From Pegea sp. RAD2-039 (lineage: Eukaryota > Chordata > Thaliacea > Salpida > Salpidae): a stretch of 64,000 nucleotides of DNA. Where the stretch lies: assembly GCA_034620365.1 (NCBI GenBank), contig JAQGEQ010000232.1, forward strand, positions 682,001-746,000. Direction: 5' to 3'. How positions within the stretch are numbered: the first letter of the stretch is position 1; each line of letters opens with the position of its first letter. The notes beneath the pieces are model-generated. The model did no database searches. It was not told the origin of the DNA and saw only the letters and a list, made by a program, of their open reading frames with translations. Positions 26,483 through 44,498 of the stretch are shown here, one piece after another. The translations under genes were made by a program, and so were the position numbers.

Positions 26483-26625
26483 AGTTTTAGACTCAGTTAG
26501 TATAATCTTCCAAATAAAGATAATATAATGTTTAAAATACTGAACTACATAAATGCATTCTTAGATCTAGGCCCTTGTTTTAGTAATTTGTTGCTTTTTA
26601 TAAATCAACTCTAATAAGATAAGCA
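26483..26625. repeat. Left copy of an inverted dispersed repeat
   Basis: Reverse complement of this segment aligns along its whole length with 29977-30140, sharing AAGAATGCATTTATGTA, GTTGATTTATAAA and AACAAGGGCCTAGAT. There are scattered substitutions and one ~20-bp indel. Identity by eye is about 85-90% outside the indel. Confidence 0.85.
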
Positions 26626-26789
26626 TTTTTTCATATATTTGATGGTATAGTAGATTATTTTACCGCATATGTTATTCCAAAGGTCATTCAAGTGATGAAT
26701 AAGTGATAAAACAAAATGATCTTATTTGTTACTTGCATCTCATGATCAGTTCTTTTATCACCTTTTATTATCTTTTAAAAACGTCATTA

Positions 26790-27260
26790 CAACCAATGAG
26801 GAAACTGCAATCTCTTCATAATCTGGACTTTGCAGTGGAAGCGATTCGAAAAATTTGACTAAAAAGTTTCGGATGTGGAAAAAAGTAAACAAAGACAGCT
26901 GTTTGAGAACGAAAAAGAATTAGCTAAATGTGGAGAGATCTCCTTGCTGCTACAACTTTCAAGACTCAATAGAATTAAACAATTTCAAAATGAGTTGAAG
27001 TAATTGTTGAGTCAGTTCACTATCGTGTCACTGAAGAGAAAATACAAAACCGATCGTTTGAAAAAACTCTGTTTTGATATTAGTACGAAATCTACTCTTA
27101 AAAAGTGAAAATTGAAAAGAAGGATCATTGTTGGTAAGCTAGAAGAGGAAGAAAGTAATAAAAATGAGTCAATTGATAGATGAAGAAGATCAGAGCTTAA
27201 AAAATGACTTTGGGGCCTTAAATTCAGTCCAACATCTCAAGACTTGTGCCCAGTGTTGCT
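26790..27260 (+). other. Coding-like relic between the inverted repeats (unrecognised)
   Basis: A less A+T-rich tract whose plus-strand reading gives short protein-like stretches broken by stops (for example RQLFENEKELAKCGE, then a Lys/Glu-rich part near 27100). No splice structure restores a long frame. It may be a decayed gene or element interior; the family is not recognised. Confidence 0.25.
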
Positions 27261-29976
27261 CACATCACCTTAAACTAGTTTAAAAGAGCTGAAAACAGAC
27301 TTTATATTTCCATTGCAGAAGTTAAAGTTTATCGGTAACAGATGAGAAGTAAGTTGTAATGATAATAACTCTTTAAAAGAGCTTTTTTCAATTGTAAAAG
27401 ACGACTAGTAACAACGGTAAGTAATAACTCAATATTCACGTAATGTACCACGAGACTTGAACTAACATTTACATATGCGGTAAAATAATAAACAGTAACA
27501 TCATTTAAATGTAGTAAACTATACAAAATTAAAAACCATTAAATAATTCATCTCAGAGTAGATCTTTAAATTATGTAGCTTTTGAACAACTTAGAACGAC
27601 TGTGAATAAAGAATCTATTCTCCTAAAGTTAAACTTCTCTTTCGTTTTCAACCTTTTCTCTTACTTGTTAACCAATGTCATCTTGTTCAACAAATCTCCT
27701 TGATGTAATCTTTCTTGAAAGACTTTCTGTTCAAATCCAGTAGTATCTATTTCTGAAGTACTAGATACATATATCATTGTTGCATTTTAGATAAATTTAT
27801 TAAAATTTAATAAGAAAAATAAAACTGTAGTATTTTCAGAACAATTTTAAGAAAAGTAGATAGTTTCGTATTGTAAAAACTGGTTTAGTGTTGTTCTTCA
27901 AAAAGTTAACAAACATTTTAAAAGGTAAATGTAAATACTAAACCTGTTTATGAGGCTTATATTTATTTCTTAAAGCTGTGTCTAGGCGATGTGAAAGTTA
28001 TATAATTTTTAAGGTGAGTTTATTTACTACCAACATGTTTTTCATTCCAAACTTGCTTGTTATAATTATTTTGCAAATATCATTTTCACTTAGACTTATC
28101 AAGTTGAACCGAATGATGAACACTAACTAAGTTAATTGTAGTATTCTTATTCTAATTAATTCATATAGTTACAAAATATTTAAAGTAAACAGGAAATTCA
28201 ACCAAAGTAAAAAGAATTATGAAGACTTAAGTTAGCTAAAAAAAATTCTTATAAAAACTCAAAACTAAATGAGTAAGAACGCTTATAACTTTAAAAACTG
28301 TGTCTAAGTCAAACAGATTTTTAAAGAAATAACAAACGCAAAAAAGATATTGAAACTATAAAGAAAATAGATTTCTAGCAACTTTAGCAGTGAGTAATTT
28401 GACAAAGTTTTGCTGAGACACGAATTCAGGAAGTAATAAACATACGACTGAAAACTCTTACTGATCTAGCAATACGATTAAATCTCATGACAAAAATCTT
28501 TTCCAAAAGGAAGTTATCTAACTTAAAACCAAAAAATAAAAATCAATCGGAGTAAAATGAATAACAAATTAGAAAAAAATTAAAGTATAAAATACATATG
28601 TTCATTAAATAATAAGTAATTATAAAATCATAAAATAGAAAATGTTTAACTTTCTCCAAATTAGTATCTAAAAAAACAGTTTAAAGTCAACAATCTTGAA
28701 AAGTTAAATTATTTTGGAAGTGAGACGTATTTTACTACAGAAGCAATATGAGTTATACATCATCACAGTCGAAAAAATTTGTGAAGTTTATGAAATGAAG
28801 TCTTTTCTACTTAATATTCACTTAAACATATCACCAAAAACCACCAATCGCAATCTTTCTAAAGATTAAAGACAAAGATCACTTATTGGTCCACTAATCA
28901 GGGCAAGGGTGAAACTCCTTGCTTCAAATGAAGTTTCTTCTTAGAAGTTTGTGAAAGTTATTAAGGTATAAGTACTTAATATGAGTAAACGATGCCAATA
29001 AAAAGTTTGTTCCCAACCTTGGGGGGTCTTATTTGTGGGGTTCTTTCCAACTATCTGATGTTGATCTTCTTGTTAAGATTGGGCAAATACCCAAAGCATC
29101 ACAAAGCTTGTTTTCGTGATTTAGATTTTATACTAGTACGTCGTAATTCAAAAAAGATTATTTCAAAAAACTAAATTTTAAAAAGTATTCCTTGTAAAAA
29201 GGTTTTAATTAAATGTAGAAATCTAAATATTATTAAAAAGAACATTACAAAGTATTGATTTCAAAAGTGGACTTATTATCATGATTTTACGACAGATAAA
29301 AATGTATTTGGACTGAAACAATCTTTTTAATTAGTTTTAATTCACATGAAAGTATTTTAACAACTTTCTTTTACAACATACTAAAAACTCGTGAAATATC
29401 TGTAAACTAAAAACTAAACTTTAAACTTTTTGAAACAATAGAAATAGTTAATATAAAATATTATTTATTCAATTAGAAATAATATAAGAAGTTTAGTTAA
29501 ACATACGTTTTATTTGTAATGACTGATTTTTTTAAATGCTTTTTTATTGAAATTCATCTTTTTTTATGCAAGCAAATGTTGTAATTTTAATTTTCGAAAA
29601 CCTAATAATTAGGTAAAAAAAGGTTTTATGAAAATTTAGAAATCTATCTTTCAAAAGTTTTTACAGAAATCATTTAAATGGAAAGAAAATAATTGTTTTA
29701 CTTCTTGTTCTGATTTAGAGAAAACTCTTACTAAGTTATTCGTCTGAATTTCTTTATTTCAATTTTTAAGTTATTTTTTATTTGCAGGGAGCTGTATTTT
29801 TAAATATATATTTTATAGACATATAACTTTTTCTATATAACTTTTATATTTTCTTCCTATTATTTTGGTTTGGATTTTTCCTTTTAATAATAGCAATTTA
29901 AGATTTCATATTAACTTTATATAGTCTTTTGTGTAACCCTTCATCACACTTTAACTATATAAAAAGCGAAAATAAT
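27261..29976. other. Unexplained interior between the inverted repeats
   Basis: A+T-rich with no recognised gene. A 60-codon frame at 28992-29174 (Leu/Gly-rich start) sits in a small less A+T-rich patch around 28840-29110. It has no family match that I know and no splice support. Confidence 0.4.
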
Positions 29977-30140
29977 TGCTTATCTTATTGAAGTTGATTT
30001 ATAAATAGAAACAAATTATTACAATTATTACAAGTAGTATAAACAAGGGCCTAGATTTAAGAATGCATTTATGTATTTCAGTATTTTAGACATTATACTA
30101 TCTTTATTTAGAAGATTATGCTAACTGAGTTTTAAAACTA
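29977..30140. repeat. Right copy of the inverted dispersed repeat
   Basis: Inverted relative to 26483-26625 and about 20 bp longer because of an insertion near 30030. Similarity stops sharply on the interior side (before TGCTTATCTTATT) and fades after TTTAAAACTA. Confidence 0.85.
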
Positions 30141-30982
30141 ATAAAATCTTGATTTTCTTATTAAAAAATCTAAGTGTATAGCAAACATAAATTTGTTAAA
30201 CCATTTCTAAAAAAGTTATTGAGTAATAATTGCTTAAATTGTTTTTTAAGTTGATTAATATTTAATATTTTAGTACCAAAATTAGGATACTAAAACTAGA
30301 TTTAAATTGGTATAAAAATGTTTGTATTTATAAAAAAATAAGTAGTTAGTGACTAGTTGAGTTTTTATGTAAATATAGAAGATGTTTATAAAAATATTAG
30401 GTATCAAATAACATTAAGCATTTCATGATGACGGATTTAGATTTTCTTTGATATATTTTGATTGATAAGAAGATTTTTAGATTATTCTGAATGTTGTATA
30501 GAAGTTTGTTTTATAATATTTAGACGTTTCAAAATTCTGTAATTTTATTTTATATAAGTTGACTTTTACCAAAGTAATTCTTATATTCTTTCTCCTTTGC
30601 ATCTCACTGTGTTTTGGTTTATTTTTAATATCATCACTCAAAACACATCCAGCATGGCTTAAGCAGACCTTAATCAATTGTTTCTGAGTTTTGGTCCTTT
30701 TAACAATTTAGTTATCACTTTTTGGTCATATTATAAAAATCCCCTTATTTAATTTTACTTCTAATTTCTTTGCTAAAGTTTAAAATATATAAAAAATAAC
30801 TTTCTACTGAGAAATTTTCTCATGCGGTTTTGTTTACATGTGATACAATTTTGAAATTATCTATTATTCAAGATAATTACACATTTTTTAACATTGTTAC
30901 AATTGTTTTTAAGTTTCTCTAAACAGCTTTAAAGTTACTTAGCAAATAATTATTGTGTATAAATCAAAATATTTTTATAGAG

Positions 30983-31392
30983 ATGGCTGAGTCGGTAAGG
31001 ATTTCTGAAGCTAGACAGGAAAGTAAATAGTAAGGCTTTTTCAATCTATACATTCTAGTCAAAAATATAAACCTTTGTTTCGTCAAACAAATAGATTAAA
31101 AGACTGAATTAATTTAAACCTTAAAAAAGCTCATAAGCTTTCACTTTTGAATTATTATTCAGAAAGTAAACATTTTTACAGCTTTTCTTCAGAAAGGAAC
31201 AGAACTTGTCACAAAGGTCTGGATGGCAAGCAGAGCAAGAGAGAAACTGAAGATAATGATGACTGTAAAAAGAATTCAAAGTTAAAACTCACTCCAAAGA
31301 TTATTATAAAATATAAGGATGATAATGGAAATGAGTATCAATTGATAATTAAGTCCAAACCTTACCTGGAACAAACGAGCTCAACTCTTTGA
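30983..31392 (+). CDS. Possible small two-exon gene, unknown function
   Basis: ATG at 30983 opens a 40-nt exon ending before GTAAAT at 31023. An acceptor after TATTCAG (exon from 31163) or after TTCTTCAG (exon from 31193) restores an open frame to TGA at 31392, giving about 79-89 residues. The product is hydrophilic and Lys/Asp/Asn-rich (KNSKLKLTPKIIIKYKDDNG). No domain is recognised. Phase agrees for both acceptors, and the exon is less A+T-rich than its flanks, which is the main support. It could equally be a chance frame in non-coding DNA. Confidence 0.3.
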
Positions 31393-34300
31393 AGTTAATT
31401 ATCAAATTTCTTGAATTGTACTTTTTTTCTAGTTTTATATTCTATATTTGTAATTTGAAGCTCCTAATCCAATTTTAATGTTGCTGATTAGTTTTTCAAG
31501 TATGGATGAAATATATCGAAATGGTTAGAGTGTTATAAAAAAAAGAATTTTCTATTCTTTTTATTTATAAAAAGAAGCCAGGTCAAAAGCCTGAGTTAAA
31601 TATTTGAGTAATATTTTGCAAGATTTATGAAAACAAATTGCTGAACAATTCATAAAATGCAATCAGTTTTACTGTGTACATAATTTGTATATATTGTATA
31701 ACGTTTTTAACTTTATAAATCATTGTTTTAAAAAAAAAATTTTCAAGTAGAATTTTTGTAATTAATTATTTTATACTCATTTTAAAAAATAAAATAATAC
31801 CTTGCAACCCATGTGAGTATGTCAAAATATATGCTAGAATATCTAATAAAATATATACTTGAGAAAATTAGACAAGGTTTATCCAAAGATTGCTTCACCA
31901 CAAGTAAGTATCTGAAGACTATTCAGTCGTTAAATATACACATTCTTAGTAACTAATGTTTTTTTAAGCGTTTAAAGTTTGTAACTAAAATTTAAAAATG
32001 TTATCAAATTCAATTATTTAGTACATCTAAGCTTAATCTTGCTGGCAAAGAAAAATATACAGGTTGAAAATGAGCGTATAGGCCTTCACCTAAGTAAGTA
32101 CTACTCTCAGCTGTATATCACTTCTGACAGCCAACTAAACAAATTTGCCGTAGATCATATTGAGTAAATGATAAACAACTGTTTAGAATCTAAACTGTAT
32201 CAAACTTATTATTAGGATCATTTGAACTCCGTAGCTAATTTAAAATCTTATCAGTATGAATATTTTAGAATACCTATATCAACATTTATTGCACCTCTGG
32301 TCGAAGAACCCTGTTCTAGATGCCCACCTAGTTATTAATATAAAGCTTATCTAGTCTTAAAAAATATATAGGATGTTTCACTTTATTGTAGTATTTTGTA
32401 GTTTAACTTGTTAGCTTCTTCATAATCTTTTTTTATCATAATTTTATCATTCTTAAATCTGATTGAAAAAGTAAATTAGTAAAAATAAAAACATATATCT
32501 AAAAAATGTCATTAAAAAAGTAAAAATCTTAAATATTTATTAGTTTAAATGTTTATTGTATCATACCAGCCTAACATATACTGAATAATTTAAATAGTTC
32601 TTATAAAAATATTTGTTTTAAATCGACCAAAAACTAGTTTACAGTTTCAAATTGTAAAAGATTTGTTTAAAAAAATTGACTTTTATTGAGTATAAATATA
32701 GATTTCATAGTTTAAACCACCAACGTTCAGCATTATAATGCAAAGTATTATTCAAAATGTATTACAAAATTTTCATTTTGTGTCTATAAGATTTTTATAA
32801 GAGTTTGTTTTCAAATAAATATTTATTTATTATTTTAAAACAGCAGAGGGCCACTTAGAATGTATTTATATATTTTTTCTACAAACGTCGTTCAAATGAT
32901 TATTTTTTCACTAGTAGTTAGTCGTCTGCACTTGGTTTAAGCTTTACTAACTGAACTTGTGCAAATATTGTTTTATTTGTTAACTTTTCAATTGTTTTGT
33001 ATCGCTTACAAATTAGCATGTAGTTCTCGACTAAATTTTCATTTTATTGTTTGTAATATTTATAATGATCGTTAGATACTTTAATTTTTAGTCAAGTCCT
33101 TAAGTTAGCGTTTTCTAGATTAAATTAAACTTTTTTTTTGTAATTTTATGCTTATAACTTAAAACTGATTTCAATAATATTTATTATTTTGAGTTGAACT
33201 GCAATTTTTTTAACGAAATTTATTAATAACTTTTCTAGTTCGATTTAGAATTTAAATATTTAAGTTTTAACTGTTTTTAATTGACCTAAAAACCTATTTA
33301 GAAACTTATAATGTTAGAAACTAATTAAACTTTACTAAAAATATTCATAAAAATAAATAAATTAAATAACAATTATCATGTTGATTTTATTATCATTTAG
33401 TTTTATTTATATCTAGAAATATATTTTTGATTCATTTTAATATTAAATATATTAAATTAAGTTTTTATTATTAGTTTGTTAATTTTTATTAAAAGTGATA
33501 TCTTCTAGATTTTGAATTTAATTAAATTTAGATAACAGTTTTTTTTTACTAATAAGTTTCTTATAAACACAAATTTAACCTAAAACATTTTTTAAATTTT
33601 TCAAATAATTAATACAATTAAAGTTTTTTTTTTTATTAAGTTTGTTGAAAATGATTTAAAAGCTTTTTATTTAGATTTTATTCTATATCTTCTATTATTG
33701 TTTAGATGCTATTGAGTATTTTTATTTATATAGAATAGAAGATATATGAAGATTAATAATAATTATGAAAAATATCAGAAAAAGAAATAAACTGACTCAA
33801 TAAAAGTAAAAAAATTATAGAATTGGCTTTTTATATGCACTAACAATCATATTAATTTGAAACTGTTCTCAGATCAATATGAGTTTTTATTTCATAAAGT
33901 TCATGATGAAATGTATGTGAGATGAAATAATCATGATTTGATTTTATAAAGCAACCACACAAATAATTTCTATTGTAGTCATTTACTTTCCAACTTATTT
34001 GTTTCATCAGTAGTTTGAATTTCTTATTTCACTTATAAAAACTGCATAACAAGCTTATTATATAAATAATAGAAATTAAAATTAATGAATTTCATTAATT
34101 TTTTTTTATTTTTAAATAAACAAGTTGTTATTATTTGTTTTTATATTTTATTTTTTAGGTTAGAATGATTTAAAATCAGCAAAATTTATTAAAATTCTTT
34201 GAAAGTAAATAGTTAATCTATTTTAAAGTATAAAATTATACCTGTAAATAATTGTTTTTGGTAAAATTTTTATTATTTATCAATATTTGATTGAAGTTGA

Positions 34301-35190
34301 AAATATACTAAATTTTTTTTCACTAAATCTTCTTTTATTACTGTTATATGAGAATAATTTTCTTATTTTAAAAGAAAATTTGTTTTTCAATCACTATGAA
34401 CTTATCTTTGTTTAGAAGATGTTGCTTTATTCCTATTTTTATAAAATGTTTTTATGCAGTATTATTATTTTAACTTGGAAGACACTTTTGTTTCTTGCTG
34501 ATTAAAACTACTTTTTATTAAAGGTTATAGGAAGACTTATCTATTATCTTATTGTTTATTTATTATCATGAATTATTGATGATCTTAATGAATAATCTTC
34601 AGTTAATTTGAAGTGATTATTTGTAGGCATGTTTGTTTTATAAGATTTTAATAGTTGATAGCTCTTTAAATAAAGTTTATCTTATTGTCAAGTTCACTTA
34701 TTGGTGGTATTCTAAGTCCTTTTTTAACTACAAACTTTTTTTTATTCTTGTTTGGTAATTATTCTAGTGCTTTTGTAATAGGTTTAGAAATATGTAAAAT
34801 TAATTTTTATTCATATTTACTTGTTACAATATAAGTTATATTTGATTGTATGTTAATAAACTTATGTGTATAGACTTTTTAGTGTATCCTACTACTTTCT
34901 ATGTTTCTCCTTATATTATTTCTTATCAAACTAATCTTATATAAATATATTTATCTATCAGCAGAGTAGTGATTATTTTAATTAAAAAATATTAAAAATT
35001 TGAGTATAACTATTCTAGACTTAAAAATAAAACCCTTATTTTAGTCAAGTTATTTAGAATATAAAATTCAAAATGTTATTTTCAGCAGAGCTTAAAACTA
35101 TTAAGTATATTTATGAAATATTTTAATGCTTTCATAAAACATCATTTGAAGCAAAAAATATAGTTTATAAGCAACAAAAAAGTAATCAAA
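31393..35190. other. Intergenic, extremely A+T-rich
   Basis: No gene, RNA or clear repeat recognised in about 3.8 kb upstream of the PKN gene; long T-rich runs dominate from about 32400. The PKN promoter should lie at its right end, but I see no distinctive core element. Confidence 0.55.
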
Positions 35191-39499
<4,309 letters not shown>

Positions 39500-42400
39500 G
39501 CAAATATGGCCCAGTTGATTTGTATCATATTGAAGTTTGTTGACAAATTGTAATCACGTTGATATCTGCTGCCAATATATTAGTGCCCAAGTTATTAGCA
39601 AGTGATTTATTTACGACGCTTTCTACAAAACCTTGTGAACTAACTGATCCTTTAGAAAAGACCAAATTGAAAACCATATTCTATCCAAAAGACGGCATCT
39701 AAAACTCAAAGTAAAAAAGCATTGTGCCTTAATTGGTCAAAAGTACGTTCAAATTCACATCTTTCATTTCTCTGTTTATTTTTCTCTCCTAAAACCTTCT
39801 TTCTTTCTCATTTGAACTAAACATATTCAGTAGTTTTTCTGCCATCTGAACAGAACTTTTATCTACTGATTTTTAAACCAGATCGAGTTATTAGGAACAT
39901 TTCAAACGGCGTTTTTACTAACAGTAGTTGCTCTGCGCCATTTCAAATACTTCTTGTTTGTTGATATCCTGGTTTTTTGTGATTTTATATCCACAAATAT
40001 CCGATAGTAGGTCTTGGTAAATGCAAATAATAAATTATTTACCTTGAAAATAGTTACTTTATACTTTTGCATCAAATATTTGAACGATTACAAGAAAATT
40101 AAGTTAATGGAAACAACCTTGTCAAGTTCCATTTTGAATATTTGATTGGAAAAGATGAATTATTCAACAACCTAATCAGAATTAGTTTTGAAATCAGTTG
40201 GAATTTGGAAAAGCTTTTTTCTAATTCTCAAAATACTCAACATTTTCTGTCTACTGATCATAAATTAGTTATTAAAATTTTAAAATAATCCTTAAACAAT
40301 TAGTTTAAATAGTTATGTGAAGGTTGTTTTAGCTCACGACATGATTTTTAAAAGCTTTTAAAGTTGTAAAAAGCAGAAATAAAATTAAATTTGTTGACTC
40401 AAGCGCATTTTTACATAAAATTTCATCTTTAAGAAACACTAAAGTTTGTTTTTAGGTGATAGTTGATCCAAGTTAAAATCATTCAATAGATAAAAATTGA
40501 TGTGATCAAATAGAAACAAAATTTGATTCAAGTAAATAGCAAATAAAAGTTATCAAATAAAGTATTTACTTTCTATTCAAGAAAAGTTGGTTTTTAGCTT
40601 TAATCCAATCAAAGGTTATTTCATGTGATTTAACATTAAACTTTTACAAGGCATCTTTATTAGATTACATTTTATTTGTTTTTGGATTTAAAGAAGAAAA
40701 AACAATTTGAATAGAATCCCAAATTATTTAATTCAATTTGATTTAGTGTGGGTAATTGCTAACTAGTTAGCTTTCCTACCTACTTTTCCGTTTGATTACA
40801 AAATTCTTGATCTAATTAACAAGTGTTCTTTGAAACACAAACCAATTTTGCAGAGTTTGAAATCTACATTTTTCTTCAACTTTATATTCACTTTTAACTA
40901 AAAATGTTCAAGCTGAAAAAAATATTATATGAAACTCAAAATTGATTTGCTTTTAATAAGCGAAAATAAGTAAAGATTATTTTCTAAATTAATTTAAACT
41001 GAAACTACGGCATTTTACAAGTTTCAAATCTTTTATTGAAGTAAAAGAAATTTATCTAAAATAAATCTTAACAATTTACAGACATTTTAAAGCTAAACAT
41101 GTTTTTAGCTTAACTATTACAAATAAACAATTTTAAACGTTTTTTTTTCTGAGTTTAATCAATGTATTCTGGACTGAATTACAGAAAACAAGGAAAACTT
41201 TTATACAGAATTTTCAGTTTTCTAATTTCTAACTTAAAATGCTTCTTTAAATTAAAGTAGATAGTTCGGACTAGCTTACTTACTTTTTTAAAAATTCAGC
41301 TTTTATCTAGAATGGTAAATCTATTAGCTCTGGCAAAATTTTGTTTTAAATATAAATTTAGGTAATTTGTTAGCAAGTAATTTATATTACTGTTAGTTTC
41401 TTCTCTTAATTTTTTTCGATTTATAGACCATATTTACATATACAAATGTAGTCTTCCTATTTTCTACATTAATCTTTGCTAAGCTGTGATACTCAAGACC
41501 TTTTCATTTTCTATCCATTGTCACATTATTTTATGCTATAAGATCTGTATAATTTGACATCTACATACGTTGAAAGAATAAATAAATAACATTCTAATCA
41601 AATACTGCTGGTTAGTTTGAAGCTAAAAATTAAAAGTAATCTTATAAGTTCTAAGAGAAAACTTTAATTCTGCAGATATTTTCTTGTTTAGTTTAAAGAT
41701 AAACTACTCGTAGACAAATTAATCGAAATATCTAAAGTTTAGTTTGATGACTTATTTCATGATAAGTAACAAAGACTGGTGAGCTTTTGGGGCATTTTAA
41801 ATAAAAGCCAGTTTGGTCAGTTTAATCTTTAACTTCATAGCATTCCTTGATTTTCTAGTTTAAAAACTGACTATTACAAAGTTTGATAAAATTTTTAGTT
41901 AGTATTACATCTCTAAAAGAATTAATTTTGTACTTGAGATAAAACAACTTATAATTTTATTTCGTCTTAGTTTATTTTAAGTTAATCAAAATTTAGAAAC
42001 AAAGTTTGAGTTGACATTATGTTGTATTGTTAAAAGCTTTTCAAATAAAAAAAAAACATCTGAAAAATTGTTTTAAATATGATTATGATAACCTTTCCTT
42101 TTTGGAGGATTCTAATTTAAAGCTAAAAAACATTGTATTCAGTATATACTAAAGCTATAAGATTCCAGCAAATAATTTGTAACTTTTTTATTTTTCTATT
42201 ATCAGTGTTTAAAGACTTTAGTTTATACTTTGATGTTTTCTAATATTCAACAAGTCCACTAAATTCTATTCAAAAAATAATCCGAAAGTTAGATTTCAAA
42301 TTTTTTTCAAATCTAAAAGAATTTTTTTGACTGAAAATATTTTGTAAAACTGAAAAAATGAGAATTTTTCAAAGTATTCGAAAAATAACTGAAAAAACAG

Positions 42401-44400
42401 CTTCATTTTGTTCTATTTAATACAACTACTCATACAATACTTTTACTAAAAATATGATACATGTTTAAGAGACAATGGTCAGTGGTTTAAGTTAAACTAT
42501 AAAATTTTACTTGCTTTGTGCAAAAAGTTAAAAAAATGGCTAAAAATGTTATTGGAGATATTTTAAAAAAACCTTTTTACTAGTTGACAAGTACTAAAAA
42601 TTTAAGATGACAAAGTTACAACAAATAGACTAACAATAGCAGTTAGCTTGTTTACAAATCACCTTATCTTTGACAGTAATTTGTTCAATTAATTCTGAGA
42701 TAAGATAGGCGTTTTTGTTTGAATAAAATTATTTGTTTCTAATTGTATATCTCTATCAGTCTAAAGCTGATTACAATAAAAGCTAGAAACACTAAAATGA
42801 CTACCCTTTAGACTTTCATAACAAATTAAATATATTTACTTATCTTCTAAATAGGTTTTTGCATCTTACATAATTTTGTACAGATCTAAATATAAAATAA
42901 TTTGTTATTTGGCTCATAATGAACTTTTTTCTATATTTTCTGGCAGTTTTTCAGTTAAGCAAAAAATATGGGAAATTTAAAAATAGGCTTTTAGTCAAAT
43001 GTCAGGCTTTTTGGTCGTTTTAGTCAAACTTATTTTTAACATCAGAAAACACTTTTACAAGTAACATAAACAGAAAAATATTTTATTTCTGCAGTCATTG
43101 CTTAAAAAATATTATCTTTAAATTTAGTGAATCGAGAAGATTTTATAAAGATGTATTTCTCATAGGTTATGCAACGTTTTGTTTGGATAAAGTAAAATAT
43201 CAAATTTAAGTTTTTAAACTAAATATTTTTTGTTGAAGGTTTTAAAAATCACAAAATATGCTTGTATAACTTCAGTTTGTTTATAAATCCCTTTTACTTT
43301 AACACTTCAATTTAAGTAGTATTCAGAAAACAAAATCACATTATATCAGTTCAATATTCGTTATTCAGAAATATTTGACTAAATTGGAAAAATATTATAC
43401 AAGCTTTAGTAATAAAATAAATCTACCTATATTGATGTTATTGTAGACTAGTTAATACTTTAATTTGTTTCATGTCATGAAAATCTCTCAATAAAATTAC
43501 AAAAAGTTAAAAAATCTAAAATAAATATTTGTAGTTTACCATGAAAGTGTAATTACATTGAAAATTACGTAATTTTTTTTATCTTATGCAATTATTTTTT
43601 GAGGAGCCAAAAGTACTGGTCCAAGCAAACATTTGAGTTTGATTCAGATAGAATAATTTTATTTTTTAAAACAATTTGTTTCAGCCAAAAATATTTCTAT
43701 CTGTTTGCTTACTGTCAAAAATTTTATTTAATTGAAACAACCAGAGGCTTCCGTTTTAGGTATTTTGACGTCATATGACAAATTATAAAACTTTTTTAGA
43801 TGTGGTTTATTTATTCCATAGAAAAAATTATATAATATTTATGTTTTAATAAGCAAAGTTTATATTTTTTAGTGGTAAGTTTAGACAAAATTTTTAATTT
43901 TTATGAAAATCTATAATATACCATTAGTTTAAATTTGATTATTTATAAAAATAGCTGAATTTTTGTAAAAATCTATATATATTATTTATACATATTATTA
44001 TTAATATTTTCATTATTTCCAAAAGAATTTTTTGATATAAGATTTTTATATATTTATTTATAAAATTTATAATATACAATTTTTTATATATTTATTAACA
44101 ATATATATTCCATATTAAAAAATGAATAAAATGTTAAATATGAAATAAGTAGTTGTAAATATTTATACTTTTATTTTTAAATCATATCAAATTAAAATAT
44201 TTATTATACTGTTATATATTTTTCCAAAATTAAACTTATAAAAGTATTTTGTGATTAATATCTTTTTCAATAACTAAATATTGATTTATAATCGATTTTA
44301 GGAGAAAATTTTAAACAAGAATTGAACTTTGAGTTTTCAAATCATGATGATATTTATTTTGATTACTTGTTTTTTCCTATAAAAACTTTAATTAAATCTG
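39500..44400. other. Intergenic, A+T-rich
   Basis: 3' flank of PKN (AATAAA at 40029-40034 is a possible poly(A) signal), then about 4.5 kb without any gene I can support. A stretch at about 41440-41575 resembles 26360-26480 in direct orientation (shared ACATTAAT, TGCTAA, CCTTTTCA, CATACGTTGAA), so a diverged copy of the same dispersed repeat may be present. Confidence 0.5.
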
Positions 44401-44413
44401 AAACTCTGTTCTG

Positions 44414-44498
44414 ATTGGCTTAGAGCTTATGGGTGTGTATGCGTAGCACCAATCAAATTTCACATAAGTTTTGCTTCAAAACATCACTCAATCATTGG
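44414..44498. promoter_or_regulatory. Cluster of three CCAAT boxes
   Basis: ATTGG at 44414-44418, CCAAT at 44449-44453 and ATTGG at 44494-44498, within a short less A+T-rich segment (44405-44515). Spacings of 35 and 45 bp resemble NF-Y-type promoter arrangements. No gene starts nearby that I can identify: 44803-45003 (+) is a weak open frame. Confidence 0.3.

Noticed and set aside
30978-31020. tRNA (Ser/Leu) or tRNA-derived SINE, from GATGGCTGAGTCGG resembling an A box
   Set aside because: No B box (GGTTCGAATCC-like) follows at a fitting distance and no cloverleaf can be drawn.
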